Below are positions 17,089 through 24,909 of a DNA stretch of 64,000 nt, piece after piece; the stretch's first letter is position 1; each line of letters opens with the position of its first letter. The translations under genes and the position numbers were made by a program. The DNA comes from an uncultured Schaedlerella sp. (GTDB lineage: Bacteria; Bacillota; Clostridia; Lachnospirales; Lachnospiraceae): positions 30,106 through 94,105 of the forward strand of contig CAKSAJ010000010.1 in assembly GCA_934435195.1 (NCBI GenBank). The letters run 5' to 3'. The notes beneath the pieces are model-generated. The model did not search any database, had not been told where the DNA came from, and was given only the letters and a program-made list of their open reading frames with translations.

Positions 17089-18708
17089 ATGGCAGTAAAA
17101 TATGTATTTGTTACCGGAGGTGTCGTATCCGGTCTTGGAAAAGGAATCACAGCAGCATCTCTCGGCCGTCTTTTGAAGGCCCGCGGATATACTGTGACAA
17201 TGCAAAAATTTGATCCTTATATTAATATTGATCCGGGAACAATGAATCCCGTTCAGCACGGAGAAGTCTTCGTAACAGATGATGGTGCTGAAACAGACCT
17301 TGACCTTGGACATTATGAACGTTTTATCGATGAGAATCTTACTAAAAATTCGAATGTCACAACAGGTAAAATTTATTGGTCTGTATTACAGAAAGAACGT
17401 CGTGGCGATTTCGGTGGAGGTACCGTTCAGGTTATTCCTCATATTACAAACGAGATCAAAAGCAGATTTTATCGTAATCCTGCTGCTACAGATACTGAAA
17501 TCGCGATTATTGAGGTCGGCGGTACTGTCGGAGATATTGAGAGTCAACCGTTTCTTGAATCCATCCGTCAGTTCCAACATGAAAAAGGAGCAGAAAATGT
17601 TATTCTGATCCACGTTACTTTAATCCCTTACCTGAGAGCATCTCAGGAGATGAAAACAAAGCCAACTCAGGCAAGTGTAAAAGAATTGCAGGGAATGGGA
17701 ATCCAGCCGGACATCATCGTATGCCGCTCTGAATACCCATTGGACACAGGAATGAAAGACAAAATTTCTTTGTTCTGTAATCTGCCTGCTAACCATGTAT
17801 TGCAAAACCTTGATGTAGATTACTTATATGAAGCTCCACTTGCTATGGAAAAAGAACACCTGGCACAGGTTGTCTGCGAATCTCTGCATTTACCTTGTCC
17901 AGAACCAAATTTAAAAGACTGGACGGAAATGGTAGATAATTTACGTCATCCGACACAGGAAGTTACTGTTGCACTTGTCGGAAAATATATCCAGCTTCAT
18001 GACGCTTATATCAGTGTGGTAGAAGCATTAAAACACGGAGGTATCTATAGTCATACTACTGTAAATATCAAGTGGGTTGATTCTGAAACGGTTACCCCTG
18101 AAAATGTGGACGAAATCCTCGGTGACGTAAGTGGTATTTTAGTACCTGGCGGATTTGGAGATCGTGGTATTGAAGGAAAAATTGAAGCAATTAAATATGC
18201 CAGAACACATAATGTTCCATTTCTCGGTCTTTGTCTCGGTATGCAGCTTTCTATCGTTGAATTTGCAAGAGACGTTATCGGCTACAATGATGCTCACAGC
18301 ATGGAATTAAATCCAAACACAACCCATCCTGTCATCCATATTATGCCGGATCAGATTGGTATTGAAGATATCGGTGGAACATTAAGACTTGGATCATACC
18401 CTTGCGTACTGAAAGAGGACTCTAAGGCATATACATTGTATGGAACAAAAGAAATCAATGAACGTCATCGTCATCGTTATGAAGTGAACAACGATTATCG
18501 CGAAGTACTGGAAGAGAATGGCATGATGCTTTCAGGTCTTTCTCCTGACGGACGTATCGTAGAGATGGTTGAAATTCCATCCCATCCTTGGTTTATTGCA
18601 ACACAGGCGCATCCTGAGTTAAAATCCAGACCAAACAAACCACATCCATTGTTCAAGGGATTTGTGGAAGCATCTTTGAAATTTTCAAATACAGCATCAG
18701 GAAAGTAA
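17089..18708 (+). CDS. pyrG: CTP synthase
   Basis: Converts UTP to CTP with ATP and glutamine. The N-terminal synthetase domain begins KYVFVTGGVVSGLGKGI and contains the nucleotide and allosteric sites. The C-terminal class I glutaminase has its nucleophile in FLGLCLGMQL and the His-Glu pair in AHPEL. The ATG at 17089 is chosen: AAGGAGG sits 5 nt before it, whereas the 17 extra upstream codons have no homology to the family. 539 residues is normal. A strong terminator follows. Confidence 0.97.
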   Translation: MAVKYVFVTGGVVSGLGKGITAASLGRLLKARGYTVTMQKFDPYINIDPGTMNPVQHGEVFVTDDGAETDLDLGHYERFIDENLTKNSNVTTGKIYWSVLQKERRGDFGGGTVQVIPHITNEIKSRFYRNPAATDTEIAIIEVGGTVGDIESQPFLESIRQFQHEKGAENVILIHVTLIPYLRASQEMKTKPTQASVKELQGMGIQPDIIVCRSEYPLDTGMKDKISLFCNLPANHVLQNLDVDYLYEAPLAMEKEHLAQVVCESLHLPCPEPNLKDWTEMVDNLRHPTQEVTVALVGKYIQLHDAYISVVEALKHGGIYSHTTVNIKWVDSETVTPENVDEILGDVSGILVPGGFGDRGIEGKIEAIKYARTHNVPFLGLCLGMQLSIVEFARDVIGYNDAHSMELNPNTTHPVIHIMPDQIGIEDIGGTLRLGSYPCVLKEDSKAYTLYGTKEINERHRHRYEVNNDYREVLEENGMMLSGLSPDGRIVEMVEIPSHPWFIATQAHPELKSRPNKPHPLFKGFVEASLKFSNTASGK

Positions 18709-18719
18709 TATAAGATAAT

Positions 18720-18747
18720 AAAAAAAGAGCCGCGCGGCTCTTTTTTT
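18720..18747. terminator. Bidirectional terminator between pyrG and lysA
   Basis: A perfect palindromic stem A7-GAGCC/GGCTC-T7 with loop GCGC lies between the two convergent stop codons. Confidence 0.93.
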
Positions 18748-18751
18748 ATTA

Positions 18752-20026
18752 TTATTTATTTATCAATTTTTTTCCAATATCAAAACAATCAAATGTTGCA
18801 AAATAATCTGCCGGCGTCTCTGCCCGGCGAATCATCTGTACGCTTCCATCTTCTTTTAAAAGTAATTCTGCTGATTTTAATTTTCCATTGTAGTTATATC
18901 CCATTGAAAAACCATGTGCTCCGGTATCATGAATAACCAGATAATCTCCTTTATCAATCTTTGGAAGCATACGATCGATTGCAAATTTATCATTATTTTC
19001 ACACAAAGATCCTGTAATATCGTATTTGTGGTCACATGGCTGGTCTTCTTTCCCCATTACAGTAATATGATGATATGCACCATACATTGCAGGACGCATC
19101 AAATTCACAGCACATGCATCTACACCGATATATTCTTTATGTGTATGCTTCTCATGGATTGCTTTTGTAACCAGGCATCCATAAGGTCCCATCATAAAAC
19201 GACCTAATTCTGTGTAAATTGCAACATCTCCCATTCCTGCAGGAACAAGAACTTCTTCATATACACGACGGACACCTTCTCCAATCGCACGAATATCATT
19301 CGGTGTCTGATCTGGTTTATAAGGAATTCCAATACCACCTGAAAGATTAATAAACGTAATATGTGCTCCGGTCTCTTTCTGAAGTTTGACTGCCTCTTCA
19401 AACAATACCTTTGCAAGCATTGGATAGTAATCGTTTGTCACTGTATTACTTGCAAGAAATGCATGGATTCCAAATTCTTTTGCTCCTTTAGACTTCAGGA
19501 TCTTATATGCTTCTGTCATTTGTTCTGTTGTCATTCCATATTTTGCATCTCCGGGATTATCCATAATATCGTTACTTATCTTAAACAATCCGCCCGGATT
19601 ATAACGACAACTGATTCTTTCCGGAATATGTCCAATTGCTTTCTCCAGAAAATCAATGTGTGTAATATCATCTAAATTGATTGTAGCACCTAATTTATCT
19701 GCATACTGGAATTCTTCCATCGGTGTATCATTTGATGAAAACATAATATCCTGTCCTACTGCTCCCATTGCCTCTGAGAGCATCAATTCAGTATACGAAG
19801 AGCAGTCGCACCCACATCCATACTCTCTTAAAATCTGGATTAAAAATGGATTTGGTGTTGCTTTGACAGCAAAATATTCTTTATATCCCGGATTCCATGC
19901 AAATGCTTCTTTCAATGCCTTTGCATTTTCACGAATTCCTTTTTCATCATAAAGATGAAAAGGTGTTGGATATGTTTTTGTAATTTCTTCAATCTGCTCT
20001 TTTGTCACAAATGGTTTTTTACTCAT
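18752..20026 (-). CDS. lysA: Diaminopimelate decarboxylase-type PLP enzyme
   Basis: A fold-type III PLP decarboxylase. It most likely makes lysine from meso-diaminopimelate, the last step of the pathway begun in part by dapB. The PLP lysine is in YFAVKATPNP (residue about 54), the phosphate-binding glycines in NLSGGIGIPY, and the C-terminal barrel has GSLCENNDKFA. Canonical LysA has CESGD at the substrate/dimer site. CENND is a variant, so activity on a related amino acid is possible. 424 residues is full length. Its start codon overlaps the end of the TrmB-like regulator by 8 bp, indicating translational coupling. Confidence 0.85.
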   Translation of the reverse strand: MSKKPFVTKEQIEEITKTYPTPFHLYDEKGIRENAKALKEAFAWNPGYKEYFAVKATPNPFLIQILREYGCGCDCSSYTELMLSEAMGAVGQDIMFSSNDTPMEEFQYADKLGATINLDDITHIDFLEKAIGHIPERISCRYNPGGLFKISNDIMDNPGDAKYGMTTEQMTEAYKILKSKGAKEFGIHAFLASNTVTNDYYPMLAKVLFEEAVKLQKETGAHITFINLSGGIGIPYKPDQTPNDIRAIGEGVRRVYEEVLVPAGMGDVAIYTELGRFMMGPYGCLVTKAIHEKHTHKEYIGVDACAVNLMRPAMYGAYHHITVMGKEDQPCDHKYDITGSLCENNDKFAIDRMLPKIDKGDYLVIHDTGAHGFSMGYNYNGKLKSAELLLKEDGSVQMIRRAETPADYFATFDCFDIGKKLINK

Positions 20027-20735
20027 CTTTTTGCTTCTCCTTACTTAATGTCATTAGTTTTATCTCATTCGCCAATGCATTTTTATAAAGCATCACGAAA
20101 TTCTTTTTTCCGGAATAAAGGCAGGTATTCATACTTCCTTTCCCATACTCACCTGTCAGCACATGTTTGGAATCTGTAATAATTCCAATCTGTTTTCCCT
20201 TTGCATCACCGGTATATACTTGTACATTTTCCAATGGACAAACTCCATCCGTAATGATCACAACCTTTTTGCCTTGCTGTTCCAATTTCATTAATTCCTC
20301 TTGAAATTCACTTAAATATAGATATGAACAGGAAAGATATACCCTCTCCTCTGTCTCATTCAAAAGATTATGTATCTTATTACTGATATTGGTTTCTCCT
20401 TCAATTGTAATATACCCTTCCTCATCCACAGAAGAACTCGGAAGATTTTTAAGCATCCAGGCTTTCTCTTCTTGCATGCGTCTGATACTGTTTTCACAGA
20501 ACTCGTCCAGTGCAACCGGAATATACTTCTTGGCATTCTCCTCCAAAATATAAGCCGCACCTTTTTCTGTCAGCGCAGCCAGTGCACTATAAGCATTCGA
20601 TCTGGAAATTCCTGTTGCTTTCGCTATCTCATACCCTGTCTGTTTCCCATCTGTCAACAATCTGTGATACACAATTGCCTCTTGTCTTGTCAATCCATAG
20701 TGGATCAAACATTCTATAAACTGATGTTCATCCAT
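20019..20735 (-). CDS. TrmB-family transcriptional regulator
   Basis: A cytoplasmic DNA-binding protein. Residues about 8-75 form a winged helix typical of TrmB: LTRQEAIVYHRLLTDGKQTG, then a recognition helix in GISRSNAYSALAALTEKG. A C-terminal half follows that resembles the TrmB phospholipase-D-like effector domain. The ATG at 20735 is chosen over an upstream GTG (20759) because AAGGA lies 11 nt before it. Promoter at 20780-20808. The gene overlaps lysA by 8 bp, so the regulator and the decarboxylase are made together. Control of lysine synthesis, or of whatever the decarboxylase does, is the natural inference. Confidence 0.85.
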   Translation of the reverse strand: MDEHQFIECLIHYGLTRQEAIVYHRLLTDGKQTGYEIAKATGISRSNAYSALAALTEKGAAYILEENAKKYIPVALDEFCENSIRRMQEEKAWMLKNLPSSSVDEEGYITIEGETNISNKIHNLLNETEERVYLSCSYLYLSEFQEELMKLEQQGKKVVIITDGVCPLENVQVYTGDAKGKQIGIITDSKHVLTGEYGKGSMNTCLYSGKKNFVMLYKNALANEIKLMTLSKEKQKDE

Positions 20736-20779
20736 CTTGTACACCGTCCTTGTTTTCACTAGTAGTTCTTTCTAGGAAC

Positions 20780-20808
20780 ACTATACAGCCAGTCTTTCTA
20801 TTTGTCAA
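20780..20808 (-). promoter_or_regulatory. Promoter of the trmB-like/lysA operon
   Basis: A consensus TTGACA (20808-20803), a 17-bp spacer and TATAGT (20785-20780). An inverted pair GTTC/GAAC with a 7-bp spacer (20765-20779) lies at the predicted start point and could be an autoregulatory operator. Confidence 0.8.
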
Positions 20809-20844
20809 TATTTAAGAGCTATTTTATGAATTATTATCAACAAG

Positions 20845-20881
20845 AAAAAGAGTTACTATTTTCTTTTTCCAAAATAGTAAC
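20845..20881 (-). terminator. Terminator of the thi operon
   Basis: A perfect 11-bp stem GTTACTATTTT/AAAATAGTAAC (20852-20862/20871-20881) is followed on the minus strand by TCTTTTTCTT, just past the end of the DMT transporter gene. Confidence 0.85.
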
Positions 20882-20892
20882 CCTTTTGTATT

Positions 20893-21756
20893 TTATTCTT
20901 TATTCTTATTATATAAAAACATCAATACTGCCATTGTACAGATTGTGATATAACCAATCCAACTATATACATCCGGAATCTGTCCAAATACAATAAATCC
21001 AAGCAATGCTGAAAAAATAATCTGTGAATAATCATATACAGAAATTTCTTTTGCAGGCGCATGAAAATACGTTGCTGTAATACTAAACTGTCCTCCACTT
21101 GCCGCCAGACCTGCAAAGAGTAAATACACGATCTGCATCATTGACATCGGATGATAATCTAAAATCAAAAATGGTAATGTAGCAATACAGGAAAACGATG
21201 AAAATACAAATACAATAAATGGACCTTTTTCGCCTTTTTGACCTAACACACGTACATATGTATATGCGACTCCTGCCCCTAACCCGCCTAACAAGCCAAT
21301 GAGTGATGCAGGCTCTGAAAAGATTGCAGGTGTCGGCTTTATGATTAACAGACTTCCCATAAACGCACCGATAACGATCAACGCCTGCGGAATTTTCACC
21401 TTTTCTTTCAATATCAAAGCACTAAATATAATAGCAAAAAACGGAGACATTTTATTAAGCATAGAAGCATCTGACAGCACCAGATGATCTACTGCATAAA
21501 AGTTGCATAAAATCCCGATTGTTCCTGCAAGTGAACGTATAAATAAATATTTTATATTTTCTTTTTTTCCTGAAAATCCGATTCCGTCTTTCTTTAAAAG
21601 GACAAATGCAAATATCAACGCTACCAGGTTTCTGAAAAAACTTTTTTGAACAGATGGTAAATCTCCTGCTAATCTTACAAACATCGCCATCAGTGCAAAA
21701 CAAAATGCAGAAATAATAATATAAAGAATCCCCATATATTTCTTTTTTGTTTTCAT
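20893..21756 (-). CDS. DMT-superfamily (EamA) transporter
   Basis: An integral membrane protein of about 287 residues with ten predicted helices arranged as two EamA repeats (about 1-135 and 145-287). It starts KKYMGILYIIISAFCFALMAMF. Start taken at 21756, 1 nt after the thiD stop codon, with an AGGAAGAGGAAG run upstream; an earlier in-frame ATG lies inside thiD. As the last gene of the thiamin salvage operon, it is a candidate for moving thiamin, hydroxymethylpyrimidine or hydroxyethylthiazole. DMT proteins carry many solutes, so this rests on context only. Confidence 0.85.
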   Translation of the reverse strand: MKTKKKYMGILYIIISAFCFALMAMFVRLAGDLPSVQKSFFRNLVALIFAFVLLKKDGIGFSGKKENIKYLFIRSLAGTIGILCNFYAVDHLVLSDASMLNKMSPFFAIIFSALILKEKVKIPQALIVIGAFMGSLLIIKPTPAIFSEPASLIGLLGGLGAGVAYTYVRVLGQKGEKGPFIVFVFSSFSCIATLPFLILDYHPMSMMQIVYLLFAGLAASGGQFSITATYFHAPAKEISVYDYSQIIFSALLGFIVFGQIPDVYSWIGYITICTMAVLMFLYNKNKE

Positions 21757-21757
21757 C

Positions 21758-22591
21758 TTATGCTTCCTCTTCCTTAGAGTCATTATTTGCATATGTCACA
21801 TATTTTCCCGTAATATTGAAACAATGCTTCATAGGACCAGATCCTTTTCCAAGGTCCAGCATGGCTTCCAATGCCTCCGAAATATAATCTTTCGCTCTTT
21901 TTACGGATTCGTCCATGCTATATCCCTTTGCAAGGTTCGAAGCGATAGCGCTGGACAATGTGCATCCTGTTCCATGGGTATTTGGATTTTGGATTCGTTT
22001 TCCATGAAACCACTTATATTCTCCGTCTCGATACAAAAGGTCATTTGCATCATTCAACTGATGACCGCCTTTACAGAGCACCGCGCAATGAAATGTTTCA
22101 CTGATTTTCTTTGCTGCAAGAATCATCTCCTCTTCTGTCTCTACCTTCATTCCAGACAACACTTCTGATTCCGGAATATTTGGTGTTAAAATAGAAGAAA
22201 GTGGCATCAAACATGTTTTCAGGGTTTCAATTGCATCATCGCTAATTAATTTTGAACCACTTGTAGCGACCATAACCGGATCTACCACAATATTTTCTGC
22301 TTTATATTCTTTCAATTTTTCTGCAATTACATGAATTAAAGCAGAAGAAGATACCATTCCTATTTTCACCGCATCCGGACGGATATCTGTAAAAATACTA
22401 TCCAATTGCTGAGCCAAAAATTCCGGTGTCACTTCCATAATCCCGGTCACACCTGTAGTATTTTGTGCTGTCAATGCCGTAATTGCTGTCATAGCATATA
22501 CTCCGTTTGCAGTCATGGTCTTAATATCAGCCTGAATCCCGGCCCCGCCGCTAGAATCACTTCCGGCAATTGATAATGCTGTTTTCATCAT
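21758..22591 (-). CDS. thiD: Hydroxymethylpyrimidine/phosphomethylpyrimidine kinase
   Basis: Phosphorylates HMP to HMP-P and then HMP-PP, the pyrimidine half of thiamin. A ribokinase fold with the ThiD start SIAGSDSSGGAGIQADIKTM, ALTAQNTTGV, DPVMVATSGSKL and the anion hole GTGCTLSSAIAS. 277 residues, full length. It overlaps the HAD gene by the ATGA arrangement, which implies coupled translation, and its stop is 1 nt from the next start. Confidence 0.96.
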   Translation of the reverse strand: MMKTALSIAGSDSSGGAGIQADIKTMTANGVYAMTAITALTAQNTTGVTGIMEVTPEFLAQQLDSIFTDIRPDAVKIGMVSSSALIHVIAEKLKEYKAENIVVDPVMVATSGSKLISDDAIETLKTCLMPLSSILTPNIPESEVLSGMKVETEEEMILAAKKISETFHCAVLCKGGHQLNDANDLLYRDGEYKWFHGKRIQNPNTHGTGCTLSSAIASNLAKGYSMDESVKRAKDYISEALEAMLDLGKGSGPMKHCFNITGKYVTYANNDSKEEEA

Positions 22592-23265
22592 ACTTCATCT
22601 TCTCCTTTTTCTGTCATACTCCACCAAAATTTTTGAAAATCATCATATTCCGGCAAATATACATCCGCTGTATTCCATATCTTAGCCAAATCTCTGTCAT
22701 TTGCCTGATCGTACACTCCTACTGTAATAAATCCAGCCTTCTTCGCTGTTACAATTGCGTGATATGCATCTTCAAAAACAATTACTTCATCCGGATCGCA
22801 ATCCATCTGAAGTGCTGCTGCAAGGTAAATATCTGGTTTTGACTTATCTGTCTGCATCTCTGTACATGTCAAAATTCCTTCAAACAGATTCCTGATTCCC
22901 AATCGCTTTAAGGCTTCCTCAAGATTCCTTCGATCTCCCGTTGTAGCGATCATCATCGGAATATGTAACTCACGAAAGCCTTCAAGAAAACTTCGGACTC
23001 CTTCTTTTAAAGGCACTTTCTTCGCATAGTATTCTTCTATCTCACGATTTAGTCCATCTATGATTTCTTTTTCTGTCAGATTCAAATGATACTCTTGAAT
23101 CAAATACTGGGCTGCCTGCGGAAGACTCATTGTAAAGAGAACTTCACCAAGACCCTGTTTTGCCTCAATCCCCATAGATTTCAAATAAAGCTCTCCTAAA
23201 TTCTCCCAGATAGGCATGGAATTCAAAAGCGTTCCATCCGCATCAAATATTATTCCTTTCACCAT
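22588..23265 (-). CDS. HAD-IA hydrolase in the thiamin operon
   Basis: A HAD-superfamily phosphatase related to beta-phosphoglucomutase. The nucleophile motif FDADGTLLNS is at the N-terminus, motif II TTGDR in mid-protein, the lysine in KSKPDIYL and the acidic motif in VFEDAYHAI. Start taken at 23265, with GAGG 8 nt upstream; an ATG six codons earlier has no ribosome-binding site. It sits between thiE and thiD with overlaps. That makes a thiamin-phosphate phosphatase or a house-cleaning role for thiamin precursors plausible. The family alone does not decide the substrate. Confidence 0.85.
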   Translation of the reverse strand: MVKGIIFDADGTLLNSMPIWENLGELYLKSMGIEAKQGLGEVLFTMSLPQAAQYLIQEYHLNLTEKEIIDGLNREIEEYYAKKVPLKEGVRSFLEGFRELHIPMMIATTGDRRNLEEALKRLGIRNLFEGILTCTEMQTDKSKPDIYLAAALQMDCDPDEVIVFEDAYHAIVTAKKAGFITVGVYDQANDRDLAKIWNTADVYLPEYDDFQKFWWSMTEKGEDEV

Positions 23266-23291
23266 TTCCTTTACCTCATCCATTTGCAGTG

Positions 23292-23933
23292 TTACTTTGC
23301 AAGCATCTGTTCCGTACGACTCCTTAAATCCCTTGTTGCCTGTTCAATATCCGGCTGTGCAAACAATGCGCTGATGACTGCAATGCCACTAATACCACTT
23401 CCTGCGAGTTCTTCTACATTATGCGCTCCAACGCCTCCAATTGCAACAACCGGAATAGAAACTGCTTCACATATTTCCTTCAGAACCTCTTTTCCGACTT
23501 CAACCGCATCTTCTTTGGTCCCTGTTGGAAATACTGCCCCGACTCCTAAATAATCTGCACCTCTTTTTTCAGCTTCCACCGCCTGCTGTACAGTCTGTGC
23601 TGAAACTCCGATAATTTTATCCGGACCAAGTTTTGCACGAACATCACCGGCTTCCATATCACGCTGTCCTACATGTACTCCGTCTGCATCAATTGCTGCT
23701 GTGAGTTCAACATTATCATTAATTATAAACGGAACATGATATTTACGGCAAAGCTTTTGGATTTCTTTTGCCTCTTCCATAAAATGTTCTTCATCCAGAT
23801 TCTTTTCCCGCAGCTGGATAAATGTCGCCCCACCCTTCAATACTTTTTCAACCTGACTGTAAAGTGTCTCACCATTTAACCAATGACGATCTGTTACTGC
23901 ATACAAAATCAAATCTTTCTTCTCACAATTCAT
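23292..23933 (-). CDS. thiE: Thiamin-phosphate synthase
   Basis: Joins HMP-PP and hydroxyethylthiazole phosphate to make thiamin monophosphate. A TIM-barrel protein of 213 residues with the conserved IQLREKN, FIINDNVELTAAIDADGVHVGQ and IPVVAIGGV motifs. It lies between thiM and the HAD gene on one transcript. Confidence 0.96.
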   Translation of the reverse strand: MNCEKKDLILYAVTDRHWLNGETLYSQVEKVLKGGATFIQLREKNLDEEHFMEEAKEIQKLCRKYHVPFIINDNVELTAAIDADGVHVGQRDMEAGDVRAKLGPDKIIGVSAQTVQQAVEAEKRGADYLGVGAVFPTGTKEDAVEVGKEVLKEICEAVSIPVVAIGGVGAHNVEELAGSGISGIAVISALFAQPDIEQATRDLRSRTEQMLAK

Positions 23934-23962
23934 TCTATTTTACCATCCTTTTTGTACAAATT

Positions 23963-24781
23963 TTATCGAATTTCGTAGTTTGCACCCTTTTCTAAAATAT
24001 CTCCGGTCATATTATAAATAGCATCTATAATACGATTGCGATAGGTAGCATTGCCATCCCCCGTTTGCATCCTGCTCCATCCAATCTCCCCGGCAAGTCC
24101 CATAGCACAGACCGCCGCTGCTGCCGCTTCGAGCATTTCATTCGGATTTGCAGTAATAAATGCTGTCATCATACCGGATAACTGACATCCTGTCCCGGTG
24201 ATCTTCCCCATCTCCGGACGACCATTACGAATCACGTAACATCTGTTTCCATCTGTAACCAAGTCGATTCTACCTGTCACAGCAATAATCGCTCCTGTCT
24301 TCTTAGAAAAAGCTTTCACAAACTCAATTGCCTGTTCTAAATTTTCTTCTGTTACGGCATCCGACACGTCTGCATCTACACCCTTTGTTGTCCCACTTCC
24401 AAGTGCCAGAGTTTTTATTTCGGAAATATTCCCCCTGATAACTGCCAGATTTAACTCTTGCATTAATCCCAGGGCCGTTTCTGTACGGAATTTACTTGCA
24501 CCTGCTCCTACCGGATCTAATAAAATCGGATGATGCAAATCGTTTGCCTTTTTCCCGGCACGCAGCATACCTTCAATACTTGATTTATGTAATGTCCCGA
24601 TATTGATATTCAACCCATTACAAATAGATGTGATATCTTCCACATCTTCCGCCTCATCTGACATGATCGGACTTCCCCCGCACGCAAGCAGGATATTGGC
24701 AACATCATTCACTGTCACATAATTTGTAATATTATGTATCAAGGGCATTGTTTTTCTAAGCAGATCAAATTGTCTCTTCAT
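23963..24781 (-). CDS. thiM: Hydroxyethylthiazole kinase
   Basis: Phosphorylates the thiazole alcohol, the salvage entry for the second half of thiamin. Family motifs: HNITNYVTVNDVANILLACG near the N-terminus, LDPVGAGASKFR, and the GTGCQLSG active-site loop. The ATG at 24781 (MKRQFDLLRK) is chosen, with AAAGGAAG about 10 nt upstream. The longer frame would run through the terminator hairpin in the leader. It heads the five-gene salvage operon. No thiC or thiG is nearby, so the operon looks built for salvage, not for de novo synthesis. Confidence 0.95.
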   Translation of the reverse strand: MKRQFDLLRKTMPLIHNITNYVTVNDVANILLACGGSPIMSDEAEDVEDITSICNGLNINIGTLHKSSIEGMLRAGKKANDLHHPILLDPVGAGASKFRTETALGLMQELNLAVIRGNISEIKTLALGSGTTKGVDADVSDAVTEENLEQAIEFVKAFSKKTGAIIAVTGRIDLVTDGNRCYVIRNGRPEMGKITGTGCQLSGMMTAFITANPNEMLEAAAAAVCAMGLAGEIGWSRMQTGDGNATYRNRIIDAIYNMTGDILEKGANYEIR

Positions 24782-24810
24782 GAATGCTATTCTTCCTTTC
24801 AACAAACTCC

Positions 24811-24845
24811 AAAAAGCGGACATTCCACTCAAGTCATGTCCGCTT
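24811..24845 (-). terminator. Terminator of carAB inside the thiM leader
   Basis: A 10-bp stem AAGCGGACAT/ATGTCCGCTT (24845-24836/24823-24814) with a 12-nt loop is followed by a short U-run on the minus strand. It is about 65 nt past the carB stop codon, but it lies downstream of a predicted thiM promoter, so thiM transcripts must also pass through it. Confidence 0.75.
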
Positions 24846-24859
24846 CAATTACCTTTACT

Positions 24860-24887
24860 ATTATAACTCACATTTTGTAAATGTAAA
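24860..24887 (-). promoter_or_regulatory. Predicted thiM operon promoter
   Basis: TTTACA (24887-24882), a 16-bp spacer and TATAAT (24865-24860). The implied leader is about 70 nt, too short to hold a TPP aptamer as well as the terminator hairpin, and no TPP-riboswitch motif is present. Confidence 0.65.
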
Positions 24888-24909
24888 GTTTTTTATCTCT
24901 CATATTTTC

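Noticed and set aside
24781..24900. TPP riboswitch in front of thiM
   Set aside because: The implied leader of about 70 nt holds a terminator hairpin and none of the conserved TPP aptamer blocks (for example CUGAGA).
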